Source: Lithodes maja
Lineage: Eukaryota > Arthropoda > Malacostraca > Decapoda > Lithodidae
DNA: 64,000 bases
Direction: 5' to 3'
Assembly: GCA_037953745.1 (NCBI GenBank)
Contig: JBAKBP010008000.1
Location: 30,841-94,840, forward strand
Part shown: positions 20,318-30,099 of the stretch, piece by piece
Layout of the letters: every line of letters starts with the position of its first letter
Numbering within the stretch: the stretch's first letter is position 1
The notes under the pieces: generated by a model
Told to the model about the DNA's origin: nothing
Databases searched by the model: none
Seen by the model: only the letters and a program-made list of their open reading frames with translations
Position numbers and translations under genes: made by a program

Positions 20318-20722
20318 GATGGGCTGGTCTATCAGAGTGAGAACTGAGCGATCTCTGGCATACCCGTAGCTTACTCTGACTGTTCCTTTTACTTATATAT
20401 TTTCTAGATCTCAAGTGACGGCGTCTCTTCCGTGGATTGACCTCCCAATCTACCATGATTGGAAGCCAAAGCGTCACATTTTTCCTTTGCCCCTCAACTT
20501 TCTCTTCATAATTGCTGAGGGGTACAGGGCCCTGGGTGGGTCTTTGGTTTCCCGGGCGTTTCCGCACCCTCCTTAGCTCCCCGCCATGGAGTGGCTTCGG
20601 TCACCCAGGCTTTATTGTGGTCGGCAGGGAGGGTTCTTTGGGGGCGCTCGATTATGGCCTTGGCCTTATTCGGGGCCTTGGGGCTGTTCGGCCAGGCAGC
20701 TTGAGGAACAACAACAACAACC
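20318..20722 (+). mobile_element. Non-autonomous retroposon L (copy L1) with AAC tail
   Basis: The element is inserted in the endonuclease region of LINE K, with a duplicated CCTCCTCCTCCC on both sides (about 20,300 and 20,725). Its 3' end, GCTGTTCGGCCAGGCAGCTT followed by AAC repeats, is the same as the 3' end of the Jockey-like LINE at 7119 and 26,410. The rest is unrelated to that LINE. It has no ORF. This is the expected layout of a SINE using the LINE machinery through a shared tail. Confidence 0.78.
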
Positions 20723-20915
20723 TCCTCCTCCTCCCTTCTTGTGAATAGAAGGTCCAATCTAGCTGGTTGATCACTTCCCCTTACTCTTGTTGACTCTTTT
20801 ACATGTTGGTATATAGAATTTTCCATGGCCATACTTAAAAATTCATAGCCCCAACTTTCCTCCCCTGCTCCGGCTTCAAGATCTTCCCAATTCACTTCCT
20901 TGCAGTTAAAGTTAT

Positions 20916-21115
20916 GTGTGTGACTAGTTTGCTTGGGAAACAGATTAACTTGCTCATGTAGTCATGTACATCTTATGTGGTCATTTTGTGTTATTATATT
21001 TCTAAATTTTATTTTGCTCAAGCGTTATTTCCACATAGCAATTTTGATAAGTTGATAAGTGTGTTCGTATAAGTTTTGGTTTGTTTATTTTGCAAGTTTT
21101 ACATTATAATTGCCT
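20916..21115 (+). repeat. Dispersed repeat family Z, copy Z2
   Basis: It begins with TAGTTTGCTTGGGAAACAGA and ends with GCAAGTTTTACATTATAATT. It is diverged from Z1, Z4 and Z5 by scattered changes. Confidence 0.75.
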
Positions 21116-21154
21116 TTGAGTATGAAGGATGGTGAGATGGATATGTGGGCTTGC

Positions 21155-21220
21155 TATTAGAATGTAAAACTTAAAATTAACAAAGCAAAAAAGGGACGAG
21201 ACAATATAAAGGCAAAGAAC
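21155..21220 (-). repeat. Dispersed repeat family Z, short reverse fragment Z3
   Basis: It contains GAATGTAAAACTT and ACGAGACAATATAAAGG, the reverse of the family Z 3' end. It runs straight into the 36-bp minisatellite. Confidence 0.5.
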
Positions 21221-21652
21221 TATCAAAAGAGAGACAGAATCCCCAGTGTATTTACCTATCAAAAGAGAGACAGAATCCCCAGTGTATTTACCTATCAAAA
21301 GAGAGATAGAATCCCCAGTGTATTTACTTATCAAAAGAGAGACAGAATCCCCAGTGTATTTACCTATCAAAAGAGAGACAGAATCCCCAGTGTATTTACC
21401 TATCAAAAGAGAGACAGAATCCCCAGTGTATTTACCTATCAAAAGAGAGACAGAATCCCCAGTGTATTTACTTATCAAAAGAGAGACACAATCCCCAGTG
21501 TATTTACCTATCAAAAGAGAGACAGAATCCCCAGTGTATTTACCTATCAAAAGAGAGACAGAATCCCCAGTGTATTTACCTATCAAAAGAGAGACAGAAT
21601 CCCCAGTGTATTTACCTATTAAAAGAGAGACAGAATCCCCAGTGTATTTACC
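21221..21652. repeat. 36-bp minisatellite, twelve copies
   Basis: The unit TATCAAAAGAGAGACAGAAT plus CCCCAGTGTATTTACC is repeated twelve times with very few differences. Because 36 is a multiple of three, long repetitive ORFs appear on both strands (12-residue units such as ESPVYLPIKRET); these are by-products. The near-perfect identity points to recent expansion. A Z3 fragment adjoins it on the left. Confidence 0.95.
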
Positions 21653-21759
21653 TATTTGTAGTTTACAGTAATTGAGCAGCGCTCGAGTTACTTTATAATC
21701 AATCCATTTTACTTAAGACAAGTATCGTAATGGATATTCCCAATTCCCAGTATTTTGGA
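21653..21759. other. Short spacer between the minisatellite and the LINE H 3' end
   Basis: AT-rich, with no feature recognised. Confidence 0.4.
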
Positions 21760-21769
21760 CTAACATATC

Positions 21770-22122
21770 ATAGCTTATGTTGTCCTATTTCCATATTTAC
21801 TTTTATCCAACCTAGATTTGAACATGTTCTTCGCTCTCACCACCTCCTCCAAGTTGTTCCAAGTTGTTCCAAGTCTATACTGAAGCTGAATTTCTTTGTG
21901 TCCTTACGACATCTGCCCTTCCTCAGTTTAAACTTGTGTCCTCTTGTCCTTCCATCATCCCTCACGAATTGATCTTCCCTATTTACTCGTTCCAAACTTT
22001 TTACTCCCTTGAACATCGTTATTAAGTCGCCTCGTTCCCTTCTCTCCTTCAAGGTAGGCAGTTGTAGTGTCTTAAGTCTTTCCTCATATGTCAACTCCTT
22101 CGATCTTGGGATCATCTTCGTT
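21770..22122 (-). pseudogene. LINE H ORF2 C-terminal end
   Basis: The frame carries IPRSKELTYEERLKTLQLP and KERRERGDLITMFKGV, followed after a frameshift by NNLEEVVRAKNMFKSRLDK and a stop. This is the conserved C-terminal region of CR1-like ORF2. It continues directly from the sequence at 23,101 once the RNase H fragment is removed. Confidence 0.8.
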
Positions 22123-22134
22123 GCTATCCTTTGG

Positions 22135-23088
22135 TTGTTGTTGTTGAAGACGTGTTTAATTTAAACTAGCCCTCTGGGCCGAGGCCCTCATAAGGCTAGT
22201 GGTCGGCGGGGGGATAGTAAGTCAAGTCATATAGGTCACTGGTCAGATTTCACCGTAGAGATTAAGAGCTGCTAAGAAATGACGGATGGCTATGAACGAG
22301 AATGAATCTGAGTCAGAAAGGATGTCTTTTAAAGAGGTGTGTCGCAAGAAGCGACGTCTTTCAGGGCCGTACATGGGACAAACGCATAAAATGTGAGGGA
22401 TAGTAAGAACTGTGTGACAATGGTGACATTCTGGCGGAGGACTACGGGGAGTGGTCATTAGATATCCATGAGTGAGTCTCGTGTGTCCTATGCGTAATCG
22501 AGTTAAGAGGGTTTGGTCAGCGCGACAGGGGCTGAGTGAAGAGGGCCACATGTGAATGTCGTCTTTGATGGAACGAAGGTGACCTCCCAAAGGTTGATCC
22601 CTCCATTCTGAGTGCCACTTTTCATGAATATGCCGTCGAACTACAGGAATTAGGTCATCCGATCTGAGGACAGTGGATGCCGGAGCACCTAGACAGGCCT
22701 GTTTAGCAAGGGCGTCAGCACGTTCATTTCCCGCAATGCCTACATGAGCGGGGATCCAACAGAGGGTGATGGATCGAGAGCTGCATTTTAATTCGTGGAT
22801 TTTCAGGATAACATCGATGATCAATGGGTCACGTGGGGCGTACTCTCCCAATGCTTGCAACACACTTTTTGAGGCACTGCAGATAACTATGTGAGGAGGA
22901 TTGTTTGGAAGTGCAGAGATGAGGGTCAGGGCACCATGAATAGCCCACAACTCTGCAGTGAAAACGGTGGAACAAGGATGTAGGGAGCTTTGATGGATAC
23001 CATGCTCAGAAACCGCTGCACTACCTACGGCATCCGGAACCTTCGAACCATCAGTGTAGATGAAGGCAGCTGGAACATGACTATCAAT
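22135..23088 (-). mobile_element. I/R1-like LINE 3' fragment with RNase H domain
   Basis: The fragment is flanked by the perfect 12-bp direct repeat GCTATCCTTTGG (22,123-22,134 and 23,089-23,100). The tail after the ORF ends in TTG repeats on the plus strand. The protein has RNase H blocks YTDGSK (Asp), TAELWAIHGAL (Glu), ICSASKSVLQAL (usual Asp reads Ala) and NERADALAK (Asp), then a C-terminal CHHCH-x8-H-x4-C zinc-like motif. LINEs with RNase H belong to the I, R1, LOA and related groups. The copy lacks endonuclease and RT. Confidence 0.87.
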
Positions 23089-23616
23089 GCTATCCTTTGG
23101 ACTCTCTCTAATTTGTTTATGTGTTTTTTTCAAATGTGGTGACCATATCACTGCTGCATATTCTAATCTTGGTCTTATCATAGTCATTATCAGTTTTCTT
23201 AATATTTCTTCGTCCAAATAGTTAAATGCCACTCTCATATTGGTTATTATTCCATATGCTCCTCCAATGATCATGTTAATATGCTTCTCCGGGGATAGAT
23301 CATCTTGTATTATCACTCCAAGGTCCTTCTCATGCCGTGTTTTGCCGATTTTTTCAATTCCTAATTTGTACTCCCAGCTTGGCCTTATCTCACTTGTTCC
23401 CACTTCCAAAACATGACACTTTTCTGCATTGAAACTAATTTTCCAGGTTTGGCTCCATCTGTGCAACTTATCTAGGTCCTTTTGAAGATCCTGACAACTT
23501 TCTATACAGGTGACATTCTTCATAATCTTAGCATCATCCACGAACATATTCATATGACTATTCAAGTTTTCTGGCATGTCGTTTACATAAAGTAGGAACA
23601 TTATCGGACCTAACAC
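22243..23616 (-). pseudogene. Chimeric 457-aa ORF: CR1-like RT palm and thumb fused to RNase H
   Basis: The first 180 or so residues come from LINE H (GPIMFLLYVNDMPENL, MFVDDAKIMKN with the catalytic pair reading VDD, FNAEKCHVLEVG). From SHVPAAFIYTDGSK onward the frame continues without a stop into the RNase H fragment inserted at the 12-bp repeat, and it ends in LAALNLYGEI. The fusion was made by retrotransposition of one LINE into another and happens to be in frame. Whether it was ever translated is unknown. Confidence 0.8.
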
Positions 23617-23717
23617 TGATCCCTGTGGTACTCCGCTCTACACACTCCTCCACTGTGAATATTCGTCTCGTATTGTGGTCCTCATTTCTCTTCCTATTAA
23701 AAAGTTTTCCATCCATT

Positions 23718-24297
23718 TTAACTCCCTCAGACATATTATGTTCCAGTAAGTCCAAGGAGGCGGGATCCCCAGGATCATTGCCACTGACTCGCACTACACT
23801 CACAACAACACTGCGGCCGTTAGAATTATCGCAGGAGGCTGAGGTTGCCACCAACGGTTTTATCATATGGTAACTCCTTCAATGCTTCAAGAGACAACTT
23901 AAGACTTTTCTCTTTGAGAGAAGCTATGATCTTGAGAGAGGTGTCATGACAGATGGCTATAGAGTTTAGGCTATTTTGCCACTGCTAGTGATTGTTAAAT
24001 GTGTGTTGTATATAAGCCTTCTTTTGATGCATTGATTTTTGTTCTTTTTTCTTTCTCTTTTCGAGCGCTAGTGAATTCTTCGGAAAAATTGGCGCTTATG
24101 AGAAATAAGTAACATGCTTATTATTATTATTATTATTAACTTATCGGACTTACTGAGCTCATATGACGCAAAATCGCGTCATAAACTTATTGGAGAGGCA
24201 TAGAGATAAGTCCATATGACACGATCGCATCATATGAGTTTTTGGTGGACTTATTCATATGACGCGATCGCGTCATATATGTCTGAGGGAGTTAACA
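23718..24297. mobile_element. TTAA-flanked MITE, family G, with captured LINE 3' end
   Basis: The ends are TTAACTCCCTCAGACATAT and its complement, and TTAA is duplicated at 23,718 and 24,294. The right third contains three palindromic boxes related to CATATGACGCGATCGCG. The middle (about 23,870-24,135) holds a LINE 3' end (peptide similar to RQLKTFLFERSYDLE, then an ATT tail) inserted into it. It interrupts the RT of LINE H. Confidence 0.82.
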
Positions 24298-24596
24298 TCC
24301 TACCATGTACACCTCCAACAACCCACAATTTCCACAATAACCTTTTGTGAGGCACCCTGTCAAAGGCCTTTTTCAGGTCCAGGTAAACACAGTCAACCCA
24401 TCCCTCTCTCTCCTGTGTAACATCTACCACTCTGCTATAAAAGCTTAATCAATTAGATACACAAGATCTCCCTTCCCTGAATCCAAACTGTTTCTCACTA
24501 AGCACCCCCTGTCCCTCTATGAAGTGTGTCCACTTTTTTCTTATAATTTTCTCACAAATTTTGCAAACAATGCTGGTGAGGGACACCTGTCTGTAG
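24298..24596 (-). pseudogene. LINE H reverse transcriptase, finger-palm segment
   Basis: Lying between MITE G and MITE F, the minus strand reads the WTHFIEGQGVLSEKQFGFRE-type block, SFYSRVVDVTQEREGWVDC and LKKAFDRVPHKRLLWKLW, with an internal stop. It is equivalent to residues about 165-250 of the LINE K frame. The catalytic Asp of the first RT block sits next to LKKAFD. Confidence 0.75.
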
Positions 24597-25244
24597 TTAA
24601 CCCGGTAAGCGCTAAATAGACCTAGGGGCTAGGGTAGTTATTTGTGCATTTCTAGCCTTGGATTCTGACAGAATTCGTTATATTTACAATATAGACCATT
24701 ATTTGTTTTCGGTATGCTTTTATTTTACATATATGATGTATATATGAACCTTCAAGAGTGCTAAAATAAGTGGGAAAAGCATTTGGGTGGTGAAAAACGA
24801 AGATATTGGCCACCCGGTCGTAATGTCAGGCGAGAGAGAGCTACAGGCAACCCTCCTCTCTCGCTGTCTGTGAGGTAACTGAGACGAGCGGGGCGGTGTG
24901 GGCTGGTGTCTGGGTGTTACATATCGATCTTTTCTGCAACCCACTTGTGCTACATTATCGCGGGAGAGAAAAATAACCGATAAATGATGATAATAAGAGG
25001 GAAAATAGGTGATAATTGAGGAGGGGAGGGAGGGGGGAATAAGGTGGGGAAGGAGGGGAGGGGGGTGGGTGAGATTTACATGGATGAGTACTGGAGGGGA
25101 ATTATCTCACCTAGAGACAAATTCTTTTTTTTTGATAGGCCCTTTTTTTTTTTGGAAAGCTTTTTTTATGGTCTTGCTTCCGTGAGGCCTATCGCGTTCC
25201 CTATAGGAAGCCTTCCGTGAGGCCTATCGCACTTGCCGGGTTAA
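24597..25244. mobile_element. TTAA-flanked MITE, family F
   Basis: The ends are TTAACCCGGTAAGCGC and, in reverse, TTAACCCGGCAAGTGCG, with TTAA at both edges. A duplicated box (CCGTGAGGCCTATCGC, near 25,181 and 25,215) lies by the right end. The purine-rich GGAGGGGAGGG block and AAAATAGGTGATAATTGAGG are shared with families A and E. It interrupts LINE H between the NYR block and the upstream linker. It has no coding capacity. Confidence 0.83.
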
Positions 25245-26399
25245 GCGGATTTTCTCTGTCCCCTCCTTTGTAAATACAGTAGGTACTATGTTAGCTCTCT
25301 TCCATTCCACTGGCAGGTCTCCTTCATTCAGTGAAGATTTGATGATGTCATAGATTGGTTCCACTAGCTCTTCCACACATTCTTTGAGGATCCATCCAGC
25401 CACTCCATCTGGTCTCATTGACTTCCTCACGTCCAAATCCTGCATCAATTTCAGCACTTCACTTTTTGTCACTTTCATTTCAGGCATTTGTGGTGTTCTC
25501 ATTTCTCTATCAGGTTCTATAAACTTCTCTTTTACAAACACTGATTGAAGCTTTTCATTCATAACTTCACACGTCTTTATCTTTCTCATAGCTGTTCGTT
25601 CCAACTCTTAGTCTGACAATACCTTCGTTTGTTTTTATTTTTCCATTTACAAATCTATAAAATAGTTTTGGCTCTTTTTTGCCTTCTCTACAATATTCCT
25701 TTCATATTTATATTGTTCCTCGTGTTGTATCTTTACGTATTCATTTCATTTCTTCTTGTACTTATTCCAGTTATTTTTACTATGTCTCTTCCGTGCTATA
25801 TTCCAGGCTCGGTTTCTTCTATCCTGTGCCTTCCTACATCTTATATTGAACCATTCTTTTTCCTTCTTTACCCATGGTTGGAACCTTGGGACATATTTGT
25901 GTATCCCTTCTTCATATATTTTCAAGAAAAGTCTATATTTGTCTTGAACAATTTCCAGGCTTTCTAGTTCCTTCCAATTTATACTTTGGAAATAATGTTT
26001 CAATGATTTAAAATCAGTTTTAGCATAGTTGTATCTATTTATTTTATGTCCTTCATTTCTCTCCTCATTTTTCCCCAAATCCATCTCCATTTCTAAAATC
26101 TTGTGATAACTTTTTCCCAAGGGACAGCGATAATTTATCTTTTTAACGTCATGCGGATCACTGGTGAAGACTAGGTCTAGCCTGGATGGTTCATCCATCC
26201 CTCTGATTCGTGTGTTTTCTCTTAACATGTTGTGTTAACATGTTTTCTGTTACTAGATTCAGTAATTTACTGCCCCAAGATTCATTATTATTTCCCGCAT
26301 CTAACCCTTCCCAATTGACTTCCTTACAATTGAAATCACCTGTTAATAATAATTTATTTCTCCTATTAAAAAGTATTTTTAGTGCATCTAGAGATTCCG
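25245..26399 (-). pseudogene. LINE H endonuclease C-terminus, linker and RT start
   Basis: Frame 25,746-26,228 encodes the SRLDLVFTSDPHDVKK endonuclease end and a basic linker. Frame 25,224-25,604 encodes MPEMKVTKSEVLKLMQDLDV, MRPDGVAGWILKECVEEL and WKRANIVPTVF of the RT start. Upstream, at 26,290-26,340, GDFNCKEVNWEG gives the catalytic endonuclease Asp-Asn block. The pieces are in three frames. Upstream sequence continues at 30,100 after the Jockey-like insertion. Confidence 0.8.
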
Positions 26400-26425
26400 T
26401 GATTAGTTGTTGTTGTTGTTGTTCC

Positions 26426-26974
26426 CTAAGCTGCCTGGCCGAACAGCCCCGAGTCCCTGAGGAAGGCCATGGCCACGATCGGGCTTTCCCACAGAGCTCT
26501 CATTGAGTGTAGGTTGTGTTGTTGGCGTAAGTGGTTGTGTGAAATGCAGTCTTCTATGATGTGTTTAATGGTATGGGGTGCTGCGTTACATCCCGGGCAG
26601 GCGTCGACAACGGAGTCATCCAGTCTCTTCTGATAGCTCAGGAGAGCTGGATGGTGTCCGCATCTCAGCCTTGCCAGGTGGACTCTGTCCTCGCGAGGGA
26701 GGGAGGATTCGGAAGGATGGATTTCGGGAGGTCGTGCATGCAGCTGCGTGTTGTCTGTGAGTGAGTGGATGGATTGGCGAGAGATATGAGTATGGATGTG
26801 CTTCTGGAAGTTGGTTCGGGGTGGGCAGGGAGGGAGAGAGGACAATAATTGTGTGTGATACCGTGTGCTGGGTGTTGTTTTGATATTTCTTGGTGTCTGT
26901 GGGTGTGTTGCCATGTAGTTTAGTGGGTGGTCTTGGTTTGTGGAGGCTGCTGCCAGGAATTGAGTGCCTCTCAT
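26426..26974 (-). pseudogene. Jockey-like ORF2 C-terminal region of the long copy
   Basis: The 182-residue frame begins MRGTQFLAAASTNQDHP and runs to GLFGQAA and a stop at the 3' tail. It carries HLARLRCGHHPAL and the CPGCN-x7-H-x4-C motif, as in the copy at 7138. It is in phase with the RT after the single stop codon near 27,068 is passed. Confidence 0.82.
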
Positions 26975-27067
26975 GTCCAGATGGTCTTTGACTTTGAGGA
27001 TTTTGGTTTCTTGATGTAGATGATCTGTGGGTGCAGTAGCTGTGCAGCCTGTAATGATCTTCAGGGC

Positions 27068-27976
27068 TTAGTTTTGAATAGTCTGTAAGGTCTTATGATG
27101 TGTTTCAGCTAGGTTAGAAGCCCAGGCTGGGCTTGCGTATTCCATTACTGATCTTATGTATTGTTTATATACTGTGGTGGTAGTTTCTTTGTTATGTCCA
27201 AATTTTGTGTGAGCAAGTGACCTGAGGGCGTTAAGTCTGGGTGTCAGTTTCTTTTTAATGTTTGTGGTGTGCTGTTTGAATGTCATATGAGTATCATATG
27301 TTACTCCTAGGATTTTGGGTGTGTGTGTATGTGTTAGGGGTGTGTTGTTTATGGTGAGTTGAGGGATGTATTCGTGTTCACCTGTCCAGCTTGTGAGCAG
27401 GGTTGCGGTAGATTTGGCTGGGGCTAGATTAAGTCTGTTTGTAGTGCACCAGCCATGTAGTGTGTTGAGATAGGGTTGAAGGAGATCTGTTGCTCTTCTT
27501 GGGTCATGGTGTGTGCATGTGAGTGTTATGTCATCTGCATAGGAGGCTAAGTTTATTTGGGGAGTATTGGGTGTAGTTATATCGTGCATGTACAGATTGA
27601 AGAGTGCGGGCGATAGGACGGATCCTTGTGGGACTCCGTTTGGAAAGTTTCTGATTTTAGATGACTGACCGGCAAAAGATACGTGTGCACATCTGCCTGC
27701 TAGGAAGTTGGCCAGCCACCTTTTTGTGTTGTTGTGCATGTTTGTGTTGTAGATTTTGTTTGTTAGGTTGTGGCGGGGGATGACATCGAAGGCTTTACTA
27801 ATGTCAAGTGTGGCTAATAGTGATCTGTGTGGTGGTCTAGCTGAGTTGATGCCGTCAAAAGCTCTTTGTGTAAGGTCTGTGAGAAGAGTGTTTGTGGAGT
27901 GCAGTGGCCTAAAGCCATGTTGTGTTGGAGCTAGGGGTAGGTCGGGTGTAATTAGTTGTAATACTAGGCGTTCCAT
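27068..27976 (-). pseudogene. Jockey-like reverse transcriptase domain
   Basis: The 302-residue frame has TQHGFRPLHSTNTLL, ATLDISKAFDVIPRHNL (catalytic Asp), NGVPQGSVLSPALFNLYMHD, ASYADDITLT (YADD catalytic pair), NRLNLAPAKSTATLL and PKILGVTYD, then the thumb. It ends at a TAA where the shorter copy (near 7780) reads Lys, so one point change terminates the protein. The N-terminal RT block lies upstream (about 27,980-28,110), next to the Z4 insertion. Confidence 0.87.
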
Positions 27977-28114
27977 GACTTTGGAGGGGGAGCAAAGGAG
28001 TGTGATGGGGCGGTGCGAGGAGGGTAGCGTGGGGTCTTTGTTGGGTTTGGGGAATGTGATGATGATACCATGCTTCCAAATGTCTGGTTTAGTAAAATTT
28101 GCCAGAACGTCCCG

Positions 28115-28373
28115 GACTTCCCAAACTTGACTACAGTACTTCCTTTAACGTGACGATAGTGCGTTGTTATATGTGCGATTAGTTTGCTTGGGAAACAGAT
28201 TAACTTGCTCATGTAGTAATGTACACCCTATGTGGTGGATTGTGTTCTTTTATTTAATAATTTTCATTTTAGTAAGCGTTGTTTCCACATAGCGATTTTG
28301 ATAATTTGATTTGACTTTATGTTGTCCTTGTCCCAGTTTTGTTTTGTTTGGTTTGCAGGTTTTGCATTTTAAT
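28115..28373 (+). repeat. Dispersed repeat family Z, near full-length copy Z4
   Basis: It starts about ACTTCCCAAACTTGACTAC and contains CGTGACGATAGTGCGTTGTT and TTTGCTTGGGAAACAG before the common 3' part. Compared with Z5 (43,020-43,270) it defines the longest extent of the family, about 255 bp. It interrupts the Jockey-like ORF2. Confidence 0.78.
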
Positions 28374-29822
28374 TGTGTTGTGTGAATAGCTGTAGTTTGA
28401 TATGTTAGTGAGTGTTTGTATGCCTTGTGGTCCCAGGTGTCTGAGGTGTATGTTGCTTATGTTGTCTAGGCCACAGGCGGGTGAGTGCTTGAGATTGTTG
28501 ATGATATGCTTTGTCTGGTGATTGGTGAAGGGTGTATAGTCAGGGTCTGTGGGGAATTGTCTCTTACGTCGGATGACACGTCGGTCGTCTTTGTGAGGTT
28601 TTAGGTGGCTGACATGTGAGAAGTGATTGATGAGAGTGTTTGCTTGTTGTTTACATGAAGGAGTAGAGTCTGTTGTTGTGATTGCAGCATGTGATTGTGT
28701 TGTGTTGCTGTTGGAAAGTGTGATGCTGTTTAGTGTTTTGTAGAGTTTTTTGGGGTTTGTTTTGTGATCAAGTGTTTGTAGGAAGTTATTCCAATTTAGT
28801 TTTTGTTGTTCTTGTATTTTGTTGTTAGTTTGGGTGTTGAGTGCTTGAATTTGTTGTGTGATGTCTTGTGTGTGGGGTGCTGGGGAGTGTTTCAGTGTGT
28901 CACGTTGTCTGATGAGGTTTTGAATTTCTGGTGTGAAGTTGGGGTTGTGTCTTTTTCTGTTACCTCTTGGAATGTGTTTCTTGTCAGCGTTTTGGATAGT
29001 TTTATTGAGTATGTGTACAGCATTGTTGATGTTAGTGATGGGTGTACTGTTTAGAGTTGTGAAGTGTTGTTCTGTCTCATTTGTAAATGCTTCCCAGTTA
29101 GCTCTTTTATAATTGGTGTATGTGTGTTTGTGGCTAGCTGGGGTGAGTCTGGTTTTGGTGGTGATAATGATCGGGAGGTGGTCAGAGCCGAAGGTTCTGA
29201 CCACCCTCCAGGATGTTGTGGGGGCGAGTTCTGGGGAGCAAAAGGTGATGTCTGGAGATGATGGGTTATAGAGGGCTTGGTGAGAAATATGGGTATGTTG
29301 ATGGATGTCGTTAAGGATGATGAGGTTATCTGTTTGGTTTTGTAGTACCAGCCCTCTGTCTGTGTCGGGGTTGTCGACAAACCAGGCCGACGTCTTGGCG
29401 TTGAAGTCACCACCCAGGATGATGTGTGGGGTGTTTGTGATGTGTTGTAAGTGTGGTCTGTATTCATTTGGTACTGTAGGGGATGTTTGGGGAGGGATGT
29501 ATGTGTTTATGATGGTTATGTTGGATTTGTTGCCAGTGCGTATTTTAATTGATTGTATTTCTGTTGTGTTATCATTTGGGGGGAGGAGGGATTTGGTTTG
29601 TACACTGGTTACTATGTATGATATTTCATTGTGTACCAGGGTGATGAGTCCACCGCCCCCGCCGACAGCCCGGTCTTGTCTGATGGTGGTGAAATTATGA
29701 AATGTGGGAGTTTTTTGTGATGTGCGGAGTTTTGTTTCTTGTAAGATGGCAATGTGTATGTTGTGTTGTTTGATGAAGTGTGAGAGTTCGTGTTTCTTTG
29801 TGTTAATGCCATCTATGTTCAA
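28374..29822 (-). pseudogene. Jockey-like endonuclease and linker, open for about 480 codons
   Basis: Starting at MNIDGINTKKHELSHF, the frame holds AILQETKL (catalytic Glu), GGGGLITLVHNEISY, IINTYIPPQ, LGGDFNAKTSAWF (Asp-Asn), NPSSPDITFCSP and FGSDHLPIII (Asp-His), the complete block order of an APE-type LINE endonuclease. A basic Asn/Thr-rich linker follows, up to the RT. The last residues (after about 28,380) come from the Z4 insertion, so the natural frame is cut there. The endonuclease itself looks undamaged. Confidence 0.87.
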
Positions 29823-29859
29823 TTGGAGAATGTTAATGTTATGTGCACGATGTATGTTG

Positions 29860-30089
29860 GGTGCTGCTGCACGAGGATGGGGTGGGGGTGAGGGAGGGGC
29901 TGGAGGTTGGGATGGGTGAGGTGGGGGTGGGGATTGGGGAGCAGGAGATGGGGGTTGGAATGGATTAGGATGGGGTGTGGTGTGTTGAGTTGAGGATGTG
30001 GATGGTATGGGAAGGTTAGGTGGGTTAGGGAGGAGAGGTGGACGTGTTTTAGGGGGGGGGAGTGGATGATATGGGAAGGCTAGGTGGGT
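29860..30089 (-). other. 5' region of the Jockey-like LINE with G-rich repeats
   Basis: On the plus strand it is a G-rich, T/G-biased stretch with repeated GGATGGGG and GGGAAGGnTAGGTGGGTT phrases (30,008 and 30,071) and a G-run at 30,052-30,060. No ORF1 is recognised. It could be the 5' untranslated region or the Pro-rich end of an ORF1 read on the minus strand. Confidence 0.4.
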
Positions 30090-30099
30090 TGATTAGTTG

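Larger units (their letters stand above)
18060..20915 (-). mobile_element. CR1-like LINE K, 5' truncated, with SINE-like insertion
   Basis: The coding order on the minus strand is the end of the endonuclease (20,760-20,900, GSDQPARLDLLFT), an insert at 20,318-20,722, the endonuclease tail and linker (19,845-20,330), then a 575-residue RT to C-terminus frame. The 5' end is lost at about 20,915, where a family Z repeat begins, inside the NCKEVNWE endonuclease block. It is closely related to LINE H (21,760-32,770). A single frameshift near 19,840 breaks ORF2. Confidence 0.87.
26410..30089 (-). mobile_element. Jockey-like LINE, long copy C2-LINE, with Z4 insertion
   Basis: The copy is flanked by the 10-bp direct repeat TGATTAGTTG (26,400-26,409 and 30,090-30,099). 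The 3' end has AAC repeats and the 5' end is G-rich on the plus strand (29,870-30,080). It encodes an endonuclease (29,822 downward), RT (27,068-27,976) and a C-terminal zinc-like domain (26,426-26,974). A family Z repeat (28,115-28,373) splits the protein between endonuclease and RT. It sits inside the endonuclease of LINE H. Confidence 0.9.

Noticed and set aside
21221..21652. CRISPR-like array
   Set aside because: The repeats are contiguous without spacers, and the DNA is eukaryotic.
21246..21671. Repetitive proteins of 141 and 160 residues
   Set aside because: Both are translations of the 36-bp minisatellite on opposite strands. No start context or neighbouring exon supports them.
28803..29919. 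Plus-strand Val/Cys-rich ORFs
   Set aside because: They are antisense to the Jockey-like endonuclease, and their composition reflects its Asn/Thr/His codons.
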